Part shown: positions 9,992-20,100 of the stretch, in pieces | Layout of the letters: each line of letters begins with the position of its first letter | Position numbering within the stretch: the stretch's first letter is position 1 | Assembly: GCF_947507565.1 (NCBI RefSeq) | Contig: NC_089185.1 | Location: 2,976,001 to 3,040,000, forward strand | DNA from: Oscarella lobularis | Taxonomy: Eukaryota > Porifera > Homoscleromorpha > Homosclerophorida > Oscarellidae | Direction: 5' to 3' | Length of the DNA stretch: 64,000 nucleotides | Notes under the pieces: generated by a model | What the model saw: only the letters and a program-made list of their open reading frames with translations | What the model was told of the DNA's origin: nothing | The model's database searches: none | Translations under genes and position numbers: made by a program

Positions 9992-11840
9992 ATGGCGAGA
10001 AAGAAAGGCGCTTGCCCTTTCGAAAACGTCCCGAACGGCCTAACCGACGACATAGAAGACATCCTATGCGGCAATAGCAATGCCCACCTCTTCGCAATGT
10101 CCCTCGACGTCATCGAACAGCTAAAAGATCGCTGGGAGACTCACTACGACTTCATGGACGACTACGTCTATCAAGCATTCGAAACGTGCGCACACACGCA
10201 TCATTCCGACGCCCGTCGATCCTTTTATCTAGGCGAAAAGCCCTTCCGCGCACGCCGGGCGTCAAACGACCCCAAACGCGCAGTCGAAAAAAAGCGAAAG
10301 ACAATCAACGCGATCGAATCACTCGCCAGCTATTCGGCGACAATTCGCCGCCCGTCGACGACGATCGCGAGACGGAACCGTCGAGAAAAGTCGTCAAATT
10401 CGACGACGAAACGAAGGAGAACGAGAAACCGAAACAGCGACGCGGAAGAAAAAACGGTTGGATTGAAGAGTGTGACGCGCGAGATTACAAAAACGTTTTT
10501 TTCAATTAGGAAAGAAAAATGAAAAGATGGTAGAGGAGGAGATGTCTGAAGATGTAGATGAGAGACCGTTGGCGTCGAGCGTCGATGAGGAAGAAGACGA
10601 CGTCGTTTTCGTTTGTATGACAACGGGTCATGATAACGATAGTAAGGAGGCGTATATGTTACCTTGAAACTATTGGTATTACGTGATCTTTTTTTTAGCC
10701 GCGGTGGAGAATTTTGTTGAAGGAAATGATGTTGCTGGGGCTATTGTTGATGATGGAAAAGGTGTCCCTCTCCCCCTTGATTACCTATGTCTCATTTAGT
10801 TTTATTTCTAGAGATGAGCGACAAGGAGAGTCTGAAAATGAGTGATGCTGCGCCTGATGATGCTGGTATGAATACGCGTTGTATTGATGATTTTTTGTTT
10901 GGAAATGTGCCCGTTTGCTTCTTTGAGGAGATCAACTTGCGAGCGAAAAGAGCGGCACTGAAGACAATGACGCTATGGAGGAGGCAAGTGGTAAGCCAAA
11001 AAAGAAGCCCAAGAAGAAGGGAGGCAGGGCACCGAAACGAAAGAAGAAAGGCCGCGTAGTTCGTAAAGCTGCAGATGATAAGGAAGAGTCGTCGACTGCA
11101 GATGAGAATAGGGCACAGGCAGACTTGCCTGCAGCTGAAGAAGAAGCAGAAAGAGTTGTCCTTTCTGGCGGCACAATGACTGAGAACAAGGAGGAATCAA
11201 TCGTTGCTACCACTGTAGGTGATGATGACACAGAATCCATTGTGAAAGAAACGGAAATGAAGGTTGACGAAATGGAGAAAGACTCTGAGCTCCTGGCAAC
11301 GGAGAATGAGCATATTGAGAGGGATCTGCAATCGTGGCTTCAGGAAGATGGAATCAGTTCTGACAATTGGGAGTTGATTTATAGAGGCACTAGAGATGGC
11401 TTCAATAAGGGTCCAACAATAACCCTCATTAAATCGGTAGGAGACTGCATATTTGGAGGCTATAGTGATGTCTCGTGGAGTAGTAGTAGCTCAGGGTATG
11501 TCCGCAGTACAGACGCTTTCCTGTTTGTCTTCGTTTCCAGTAGCCTAGGCACAACGCCTTTTCGAGGGCATGTAGTCGGAGACCCTGCCTGTATGCTATA
11601 TATCAGGACAGCGGGTGGGGCCCAACATTTGGATATGGTCCCGACCTTCAATTGCGGATAATAGTGACTCAAATACTAAGAGTTACCTGAATTGGGCATT
11701 CACCTACGAGGCACCGGATGGCTACGACGGTGGAGAATGGGTTTGCGGGGTTAGTTTTCAAACAACCGAAATTGAAGTGTTTTCTCTGGCTTCCGGAGAC
11801 ATTTTGGATTGCCTGTCACTGCATATGTGTCACCTTTGAT
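9992..11840 (+). pseudogene. INCENP 5' copy fused to a TLDc fragment
   Basis: Bases 9906-11330 copy 17085-18488 at about 97 percent by eye: the INCENP N-terminus (MARKKGACPFENVPNGLTDD), its 47-nt first intron and the Lys-rich exon from 10975. At about 11330, right after the codons for ERD, the INCENP frame passes without a stop into a TLDc domain (LQSWLQEDGISSDNWELIYR). That TLDc part lacks the usual segment after RDGF and shifts frame near 11600. The INCENP coiled coil and IN-box are absent. It could make a short chimeric protein from the INCENP promoter, but the downstream frame damage favours a pseudogene. Confidence 0.75.
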
Positions 11841-12117
11841 TTAGTTGTCAATGAGAGATGTCACTGAAGCCACTAGGGTGGTTTGACTATTAATTAAGAT
11901 CAATGATGCAACGCATCACGAGATCTAGCGCTCTACGCGTGATATGGAAGATTTCAAGATGGCGGCGCGGAGAAGAACTCGTACTACTGTACTGTACGTG
12001 AAGCTCGAACAACGAGCGAACGAGTCAGGAAAAGGAAGAAGAGAACGACGGGACTCAATGTTTCTAAAGCGTTTCGATTCGTCGCGGAAGCGATGTCTGC
12101 ACGGCCACCCTGTCATC
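11841..12117 (+). other. Unresolved region with an AAGATGGCGGC start-like motif
   Basis: At 11953-11963 the sequence TCAAGATGGCGGCG has the look of a metazoan YY1-type start site, and the frame remains open for about 55 codons (MAARRRTRTTVLYVKLEQRA). No following exon could be joined with confidence. It may be the first exon of the gene whose last exon appears at 12286-12366, or a relic of one. No family is recognised. Confidence 0.25.
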
Positions 12118-12150
12118 AGAGATTAAGTAGGAGGCTCCTACTTAATCTCT
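12118..12150. repeat. Perfect 16-bp inverted repeat (hairpin)
   Basis: The arms AGAGATTAAGTAGGAG (12118-12133) and CTCCTACTTAATCTCT (12135-12150) are exact reverse complements around one G. The flanks repeat TGTCATC on both sides (12111-12117 and 12153-12159), as if a small foldback piece had inserted with target duplication. Confidence 0.85.
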
Positions 12151-12662
12151 GCTGTCATCATCATTTTAGTAGCGCACGTCGATCAAAGATGTCCGACGGC
12201 GAAGAAATGCAAAGAGAGGAGCCTAGCCGCCACTAAAGGGCCCGATGCGTGCTGCGAAAAGCGAAACAAGTTTGCCTTTACAGTTCGAGACAATGATTTT
12301 GATCCAATTGGACGAGCGAAGCTGAAAACGAGGCTGGAAATGAAGATTCGCCGCATTGATGCCTGACGGACTTCTCGCGAAGACTCCATCGCGGACTCTA
12401 GTGGGCAACTAGGCGTAATTTCGGCGAGATTCAGCCGAGGTCCCCAACCTTTTCCTCCAAATAAGCGTCCACGTTAATTAATTAGTGAATAAAATAACGC
12501 CATAAAATAAATAATAATATCAGACGTGAATTCCATTCTTTAAACATACAGATCGTGATTGACTCCTGGAGGTCATGCACACCTGGAAGTATAAATAAGA
12601 CGGGTTGGGTTAGACCTGTTTCATATCACTCCTGCGAACGACGGTGTACCAGAACATAGGCA

Positions 12663-14102
12663 ATGCAGTTCTTTCTCTTTCTTGCTACTGTTTCATCACT
12701 GATATTCGAATGGGGGAGAAGTACAAGCGCGTGCCAAAATGCGTTCCTCCGAGTCATCCGGTCCGCAGAAGGACCCACGGTCTGCATGTCGTTGAACCAG
12801 TACCAGAACGCAACGAAAGGAGAGGTTTGACACTTTACTACTAAACCTTTGTACTCGTCACGGTCACGTATATATAGAAAGGAGAGAGGGGAGTCGACGG
12901 ACAGAAGGTACGTAGGTTTGGTTCTAGTCAGAGACTAGGCTCGAGGGTCCAGCCCAGGGTCTTCTCCAGTAGGAATGCGTAATGCTGGTCGACGATTGGC
13001 TGGCTAGAGGAACGCCCAGGTCACGTGCTGTCAGATGCGTCCAGCCTGTTGGTAGGGATACGCGCGCGCGTTAGACCGGACAACAGGCTGGACCCTCGAG
13101 CCTAGTCAGAGACAGCCTGAGGCATTTTTTATTTCCGCTAGGGAGAATCGGGTGGGGCCATAGAAGGTAAGCATTTACCGGTACAGATATGAAGTTTTGT
13201 TTATCTTAGTCTTCTAAGGAGGGCTACATGCTTTTATTAAACCGTGTCCAAGTTCCAATGTCATCTCTCTTAACATCGGTGGGACGGTGTTCATGACGAC
13301 TGTAGAGACTGTCACCCAAGACCCTCACTCGATTCTCGTGACCATGGTCGCGAACAATCAAAGCGAACCAGACGGAAGTTATTTCTTCGATCGTGACCCC
13401 ACCCATTTTCGCTACATATTGAATTATCTGCGAACGGGATTACTTTACGACGATCAGCCCGATACCGATCTCGCGAGAAGGGAGCTGCTACTTGAAGCCA
13501 GATACTACAACGTATCGGCAATGGTCCGACTCTTCAACCCGTTTAAAGAAAGTGCTATACTTCCACATGACAGCCAATATCAGACCGTCATGATGTCGTG
13601 GCTTCAGGAAGATGGAATCAGTTCTGATTGGAAGCTCATTTACAGAGGAACGAGAGACGGCTTCAGTGCGTCAGCTTTTCACACGTTCTGTGACAATAAG
13701 GGTCCTACAATAACTCTCATTAAATCGGTTGGAGATTGCATATTTGGAGGCTACAGTGATGTTTCGTGGACTAGTAGTGGTGGCTATGCCGCAAGTACGG
13801 ACGCTTTCCTGTTTGCCTTTGTTTCTAATGGCTTAGGCACAACACCTTTTCGAGGGCGTGTATTCCAAAACTCTGGCAATGCTATTTCTCTTAGCGGCGA
13901 CAGCGGTCCAACGTTTGGAGCATCTCACGACCTTCACATATCAAGTGATAGTAACTCGAATACTCTTAGTTTCATGAATTGGGGATATACTTACGAATTG
14001 CCTGATGGCTATACCTACGGTGGAAACGGCCAAACTTGGATTTGCGGGTATAATTTTCAAACAATCGAAATTGAGGTCTTTGCACTGGCTTCCAGCAACT
14101 AG
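12663..14102 (+). CDS. Secreted T1/BTB-TLDc protein, paralogue 3
   Basis: Exons 12663-12824, 13142-13166 (25 nt) and 13219-14102 give about 356 residues, intact throughout. The leader is MQFFLFLATVSSLIFEW; the T1 domain (SLNIGGTVFMTTVETVTQD) is followed by TLDc (WKLIYRGTRDGFSASAFH, IFGGYSDVSWTSSGGY). Compared with paralogue 2, two codons are missing just before the T1 domain and intron 1 holds a 169-bp MITE-like insertion. Upstream bases, intron ends and 3' flank are shared with paralogue 2, so the whole unit was duplicated. Extracellular localisation is inferred from the leader. Confidence 0.75.
12936..13104. mobile_element. MITE-like element in intron 1 of paralogue 3
   Basis: The 169-bp insertion has 19-bp perfect terminal inverted repeats (TAGGCTCGAGGGTCCAGCC at the left, its complement at 13086-13104) and is flanked by the 9-bp direct repeat GTCAGAGAC (12927-12935 and 13105-13113). 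Paralogue 2 keeps the empty site with one GTCAGAGAC near 3811. An inner 13-bp inverted repeat (GTCCAGCCTGTTG with its complement at 13081-13093) adds a hairpin. The 8-9 bp target duplication fits hAT- or Mutator-like transposition; no transposase is encoded, so it is non-autonomous. Confidence 0.85.
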
Positions 14103-14377
14103 ATCAGATATTTCTGATTTGACAAACAGCCTGTAACCGCTAGCATGTTTTCACTTGATGTTGTCTTGTTGTCGTTCGTCCAAGTTGTCTGATGTTTTTT
14201 TCTGCAAGCTTCAGTCGTTAGGTGCTACCATTTGACTTAGTATGCAGTCTACTACACCATGATCATTGATACTACGAATAGGTTCATTTCTCTCGTATAT
14301 TTTTAGATACCACATCAGACCAGATATTTCCAGTCATCGCAAGACTACTTGTCGTGGAAGGACAGGTGGTGTGAGCA
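14103..14377. other. 3' flank and conserved promoter-like block
   Basis: This holds the 3' UTR of paralogue 3, then the flank shared with 1-70 and 5038-5100 (CAGACCAGATATTTCCAGTC) at about 14306-14345. No coding sequence is supported. Confidence 0.4.
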
Positions 14378-15011
14378 ATGAAGACGACCCCATTTCCGTC
14401 GTGCAAAGCAATTCGTTCTTCTTCCCGAAGATCCCTATTCCGACGCTAGCTCCAATTCCGGCGACTCCCGCCGTCGATCAACAAACCTCCAAGTCTCCCA
14501 GACAATTTCGTCGCATTCAACATCGGCGGAACAGTCTTCCTGACGACTACAGAGACGCTCACTGACGATCCCGACTCGATCCTCGCGACGAAGCATACAA
14601 GCGAACCGTACTTCTTCTTTGATCGCGACCCCATGCACCCATTTTCGCTTCGATCTCGCGAGACAAGAGCTCCTACTCGAAGCGAAATACTACAACGTTT
14701 TATACATCGTGAACCAGCTCAGCCCACGTTTTTCCGAAGAGAGTACAATACTTCCATATGACAGTGATTATATCAGACGGTTCTGCGATCGTGGCTTGAC
14801 GAAGATGGAATCGTTTCTGACAGTTGGGAGCTGATTTATAGAGGCAGAGGCACGAGAGATGGCTTCGACGCGTCATCATTTCACACGTTGTGTGACAATA
14901 AGGGTCCAACAATAACCCTCATTAATTAAATCGGTTGGAGATGTATGGGTTTGCGGTGTTAGTTTTCAAACGACCGAAATTGAGGTGTTCGCTCTGGCTT
15001 CCGGAAAATAA
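14378..15011 (+). pseudogene. Decayed T1-TLDc gene copy, MKT subtype
   Basis: It begins like the copy at 5103 but with the leader partly deleted. The T1 domain can be followed piecewise (FNIGGTVFLTTTETL, YFFFDRDP) with frame changes and a loss of the FRYILNYLRTG segment. The TLDc domain is represented by its start (ELIYRG, ending at DNKGPTITLI) and its final strand (SFQTTEIEVFALASGK), with the middle deleted. Several frame disruptions rule out a working gene. Confidence 0.8.
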
Positions 15012-15147
15012 ATGAGGCGTTTCGGTTTACTTTGCATGTCTATCTATTATAACCAATTCCTTGTCCACCATTGATTCCTTTGATGTGTTCGCGCGGAGAA
15101 AATTTGGTAACGCGCGTTAAATTTACGTTCTTTTCGTCCTCCAGGGT

Positions 15148-15705
15148 ATGGAAACGGTTCCAAAGGATCTTCGTCAGCTTCGAGCCTGTTTGCTTTGCTC
15201 TCTAATAAAGGTATAAGACACTTGGCTTTGTTTGAGAGAAGGGGCCTCTTTTGGGGGTATTCGGTTCAAACTTGTTCTTTGCAGACGCTAGAGCAGTTCG
15301 AGATGGACGGTTGCGACAACTGCGAAGAGCTATTGCAGCTTCGCAACAGCAGAGAAGCAATATACGACTGCACTAGTTCGAATTTCGACGGGTAAGCGTA
15401 AGATCGACATCTTCTCAGGCGAAGTCACGCCACTAAGATGAAAACTTTTAGAATGATAGGTTTGATGTCTCCCGAAGAGAGCTGGGTAGCAAGGTGGCAG
15501 AGAATAGGTGCGAGGGGAACGATGTTCTTTTTTTTAAAATTATTTTTTTGAAGAGGGTAGAATTGAATTATTTTTTCTAGGAAGTTTCAAGAGAGGCTGC
15601 TACGCCGTGTCCGTGTCTGGAGAACTACCGCGTCACATAGCGCAAGAGCTTCGAAGTCGGGGCGTACGTTATCAAAGCAGAGACCGAACGGCTAAGATGA
15701 ACTGA
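15148..15705 (+). CDS. SUPT4H1: Transcription elongation factor SPT4
   Basis: Exons 15148-15210, 15285-15391, 15452-15507 and 15581-15705 join in phase. The protein of 116 residues is co-linear with human SPT4 (117): [17 protein letters not shown], the four-Cys zinc site CLLC...[33 protein letters not shown] and [15 protein letters not shown] near the end. SPT4 pairs with SPT5 in the DSIF complex, which controls RNA polymerase II pausing and processivity in the nucleus. It lies between a broken TLDc copy and an intact one, and its first exon was also copied to 5583. Confidence 0.97.
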
Positions 15706-15977
15706 GATAGTGCACAGTATGGGGGCGGGGTTAGATAAACTCTTTGGAATTCATCTACTGTATTGATCATTTAATTATAGAGCTCATTGCTTTCCTTTAG
15801 GTTGTTAGGCCGCGTCAGGTATTATTGGCAGTTAAAATGCGGCGGCTCAAGAGAATCCAGACCCTTTTGCGCGGACGAGTGCGCTTGCACGTGCGCGCTA
15901 ATAAGGGTCTGGACCCCCTGTATTGCCATTTGCGTCATTCACGGTCCAGTTGCTTTATTGTGAACTTTGCATTGTAT
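15706..15977. repeat. Intergenic region with a small foldback repeat
   Basis: The region between SPT4 and paralogue 4 has an inverted repeat at 15856-15913: TCCAGACCCTT and its complement AAGGGTCTGGA, with an inner GCGC-rich hairpin. No target-site duplication was seen. An open frame crosses it from 15825, but the repeat shows that this part is not coding. Confidence 0.65.
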
Positions 15978-16940
15978 ATGATTCGAGTGATGAAGATGAA
16001 GACATTGACATTGGTTGTCTTTCTTATAGTGCAGAGCATTGCCTCGATCAACGCTCAACCTTCTCTTCAAGTTGGTGTTCCAACTTGTGGTACGACAAGC
16101 CCGAATCCCGTCACACTCAACATTGGCGGCACCCTCTTCATGACGACCATATCGACGCTCGTTCAAGATCCTAACACTATCTTAGCTACCAAGGTCAATA
16201 GCGAACGAAGCGGACCAGATGGAAGTTATTTCTTTGACCGAGATCCAACGCATTTTCGCTACATATTGAATTACCTGCGAACCGGAGTAGTTTATGAGCC
16301 CGATAGCGAGTTAGAGAAACGTCAACTTCTACTCGAAGCCAAGTATTACAATGTTTCAGAGATTGTGAGACAGCTTGACCGTTTCTCTACCCTACTTCCA
16401 CCAAACAGCAAATACCGGTCCGTTCTGGCGTCGTGGCTTCAGGAAGCTGGAACCACTTCCGGCAAGTGGGAACTCATTTACAAAGGCACAAGAGATGGTT
16501 TCGAGGCGTCTTCTTTTCACCAATCTTGTGATAATAAGGGTCCAACAATAACTCTCGTCAAGTCAAACGGAGGGTGCATATTTGGAGGCTACAGTGACAT
16601 TTCGTGGGGGAGTAGTTCAGGATATCAAGCGGGAAGTAGGAACTCTTTTCTGTTTGTTTTCGTCTCGAGTGGTCTTGGCACAACACCTTTTCGAGCGCTT
16701 TTATACCAAAACTTCCACCGTGCTATTTATACGAATAGCCAGTATGGCCCGACGTTTGGAGGAGGTTTCGACCTTCACATTTCAAGTGAAAGCAACAAGA
16801 ATTCGGGTAGTTATGTGAACTGGGGACATTCATACGAGTTACCTAAAGGCTATACGCATGGTACAACCGGCAGAAATTGGATTTGCGGGTACAAATTTCA
16901 AGTATCCGAAATTGAAGTATTGGCACAGGCAGACAAGTGA
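15978..16940 (+). CDS. Secreted T1/BTB-TLDc protein, paralogue 4 (single exon)
   Basis: An intact, unspliced gene of about 320 residues. The upstream-most open ATG (15825) is rejected because a foldback repeat lies between. Likely starts are 15978, 15990 or 15996, all giving the leader MKTLTLVVFLIVQSIASINA and a probable cut before QPS. Then come a Cys segment (VPTCGTTSPNPVTLNIGG), the T1 domain (LFMTTISTLVQDP, YFFDRDPTHFRYILNYLRTG) and a TLDc domain (WELIYKGTRDGFEASSFH, IFGGYSDISW, NWICGYKFQVSEIEVLAQA). It shows the leader-T1-TLDc order in one exon, so the architecture does not depend on a splice model. Confidence 0.85.
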   Translation: MIRVMKMKTLTLVVFLIVQSIASINAQPSLQVGVPTCGTTSPNPVTLNIGGTLFMTTISTLVQDPNTILATKVNSERSGPDGSYFFDRDPTHFRYILNYLRTGVVYEPDSELEKRQLLLEAKYYNVSEIVRQLDRFSTLLPPNSKYRSVLASWLQEAGTTSGKWELIYKGTRDGFEASSFHQSCDNKGPTITLVKSNGGCIFGGYSDISWGSSSGYQAGSRNSFLFVFVSSGLGTTPFRALLYQNFHRAIYTNSQYGPTFGGGFDLHISSESNKNSGSYVNWGHSYELPKGYTHGTTGRNWICGYKFQVSEIEVLAQADK

Positions 16941-17168
16941 ATCAAACACTTTCGAAAATGCTTGTGACTTTTGCATGTAGTCTAGTCGAACAATTTGTTC
17001 ACCCTGAATGGATTTCCAGTAATTTGATGTTTGTTGTCTTTTAAAATTTCTCTTGATCCTCAAAGAACAGCTGTTGTGACATTCGGGACATTTTACTTGC
17101 TTCTCTGATTGGTTGGACTCTGACATCCGGGACGGGACGGAGCATCTTCAACGCTCGATTTCAAAAAA

Positions 17169-20100
17169 ATGGCGAGAAAGAAAGGCGCTTGCCCTTTCGA
17201 AAACGTCCCGAACGGCATAACCGACGACATAGAAGACATCCTATGCGGCAATAGCAATGCCCACCTCTTCGCAATGTCACTCGACGTCATCGAACAGCTA
17301 AAAGATCGCTGGGAGACTCACTACGACTTCATGGACGACTACGTCTATCAAGCATTCGAAACGTGCGCACACACGCATCATTCCGACGCTCGTGGATCCT
17401 TTTTTCTAGGCGAAAAGCTCTTCCGCGCACGCCCGGTGTCAAACGACCCCAAACGCGCAGTCGAAAGAAAGCGAAAGACAATCAACGCGATCGAATCGCT
17501 CGCCAGCTATTCGGCGACAATTCGCCGCCCGTCGACGACGATCACGAGACGGAACCGTCGAGAAAAGTCGTCAAATTCGACGATGAAACGAAGGAGAACG
17601 AGAAGCCGAAACAGCGACGCCCAAGAAAAAACGGTTCGATTGAAGTGTGACGCGCGAAGTGACGACGAGAAAAAACGGTTTTTTTTCAATTAGGAAAGAA
17701 AAATGAAAAGATGGTAGATGAGAGACCGTTGGCGTCGAGCGTCGATGAGGAAGAAGACGACGTCGTTTTCGTTTGTATGACAACGGGTCATGATAACGAT
17801 AGTAAGGAGGCGTATCTGTTATCTTGTGAAAATTATTGGTACGCCAATCGTTTTAGCGGTGGAGAATTTTGTCCAAGGAAGTGATGTTGCTGGGGCTATT
17901 GTTGATGATGGAAAAGGTGCCCCTCTCCCCCTTGATTACCTATGTCTCATTTAGTTTTATTTATTTCTAGAGATGAGCGACAAGGAGAGTCTGAAAATGA
18001 GTGATGTTGCGCCTGATGATGCTGGTATGAATACGCGTTGTATTGATGATTTTTTTGTTTGGAAATGTGCCCGTTTGCTTCTTTGAGGAGATCAACTTGC
18101 GAGCGAAAAGAGCGGCACTGAAGACAATGACGCTATGGAGGAGGAGGCAAGTGGTAAGCCAAAAAAGAAGCCCAAGAAGAAGGGAGGCAGGGCACCGAAA
18201 CGAAAGAAGAAAGGCCGCGTAGTTCGTAAAGCTGCAGATGATAAGGAAGAGTCGTCGACTGCAGATGAGAATAGGGCACAGGCAGACTTGCCTGCAGCTG
18301 AAGAAGAAGCAGAAAGAGTTGTCCTTTCTGGCGGCACAATGACTGAGAACAAGGAGGAATCAATCGTTGCTACCACTGTAGGTGATGATGACACAGAATC
18401 CATTGTGAAAGAAACTGAAATGAAGGTCGACGAAATGGAGAAAGACTCTGAGCTCCTGGCAACGGAGAATGAGCATATTGAGAGGGATCAAGAAGAAGAT
18501 TTAAAGCAATCGCCAACGTCGTCTTCACCGCATGAAATAGTCGTCGAAGAAGATCCTGATAGTCGTCCAGTAGCCACCCCACCAAAAGAAAACGCGACGC
18601 CTTCGAAAGACAACGTGGACCAGATTGTAGATCCAATTCCATCAACTGAATTTAAGACGCCCCCTGAATATTTTGACGAATCTCCTCCTGCATCATTGCC
18701 TGAATCAGCGGCTCTCAGTTCTCCGCAACTAGCCAAAGAGATGACTGATACAACAGCAGCAGCTGAAGAATCTATGACTGATGATGATGATGATGATGAT
18801 GATGTAACGACGACAGCTGCCGAAGCAGCTGCAGAATCTACGCCTATATGTATAGTAATGTAGTCACGCTTTCATAGTTTAATGAACTCTCTCGTTTTGT
18901 AGACGCTACTGATCAGACTAGTGACAATGTAGCAGAGACATGTCTAGATTCCCGTGGCCATTCAGTTCGTGAAGACGAGAACGGCGTCGAACAGGTGCAA
19001 TACAAACTTGGATATTTATTTGCTATAATTTATATTGAGCAGTGGGAAGAGATGACTGATGGAGAAACGGTGCCAGAAGCTGCAGAAGCTCCGCCTATAT
19101 GTATAGTAATAGAATCGTTCTTTGATGGTTTATAGTCTCTCGTTTTATAGACACTAATGATCAAATGAGTGACGTAGCGGAGGAGGACGAGGCGAGTATA
19201 GATCACGTTGGTTATTCAGTGAGCGAGGAAGAGAACGGCATTGAACAGGTGCAATACAATATCGACGTTATTCGTTATAACCAATTCTTTCTATTGAGCA
19301 GTGGGAGGAAGAGGAGGAAGCGACGAATGATCAGTACGAGGAATTGAATAGCAATAGCGAAGACGATGACGCCGTGTTTCCTATGCCGCGACCTCTTCTT
19401 GGGCGACAGGTGGCCCAGTCATTGATTCATGCTAACGATGAGATATAGATATTTTTGTAGGATGGCGCTGTCGGCTCGAACGCAACGGCTTCAGGTTGTC
19501 CGATAAGAAATCTCGTGACATCGGTGAAGACTTTCATCGATCACAGCGGCGGCACCGGTACTCCAAAAGACCAGAAGCGGAAGAAGATGCGAGACGAGAA
19601 CAAGAAGAGACCGTCGGAACGGGTGAGACGACTGCGAGAGGAATCGCGAAAGAAAGCAGAGGAACAAAAGAGGTAAAGAAAGAAAGAAAGAAATACGTCC
19701 CCGGGTCTCATATGTATATGTCTATAAGGAGGCAAGAGGAGCGTCGAAAGCAGGTGAAAGAACGCCAGGCTGCCTTGGAGAAACAGCGCTTGGAAAAAAA
19801 GAAAACTAAAGCGGTCGAAAAAAAGAAACTTTGCGAGCAGCGTTGCGAACGAGTGAAGCATCAGCGCGAGATGCAGGAAGGCATGAAGAAGATGGATCTC
19901 CAGAGAAAGATGCACGACGCCGAGACGAGACGACGACAGGAGGAAGAGATGCGACACAGGCAGTGGCTCAAACAGGAAGAAGCGCGCCAATTCGCCGATC
20001 AAGTGATGAGAAAACGCAAGGCAGTCGAAGACGAGGAACGAGCGCGAAAAGCGGAAGAACAGCGTCGACGCGAGGAGAAACTACGAAAGGAGAAAGAGGA

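Noticed and set aside
11200-11300. Possibility that the INCENP-TLDc fusion is a normal alternative INCENP product
   Set aside because: It lies 7 kb from the full gene and lacks its downstream exons, so it is a genomic copy, not a splice form.
15825-15977. Upstream in-frame extension of T1-TLDc paralogue 4
   Set aside because: It spans a foldback repeat and would place a signal peptide in the middle of the protein.
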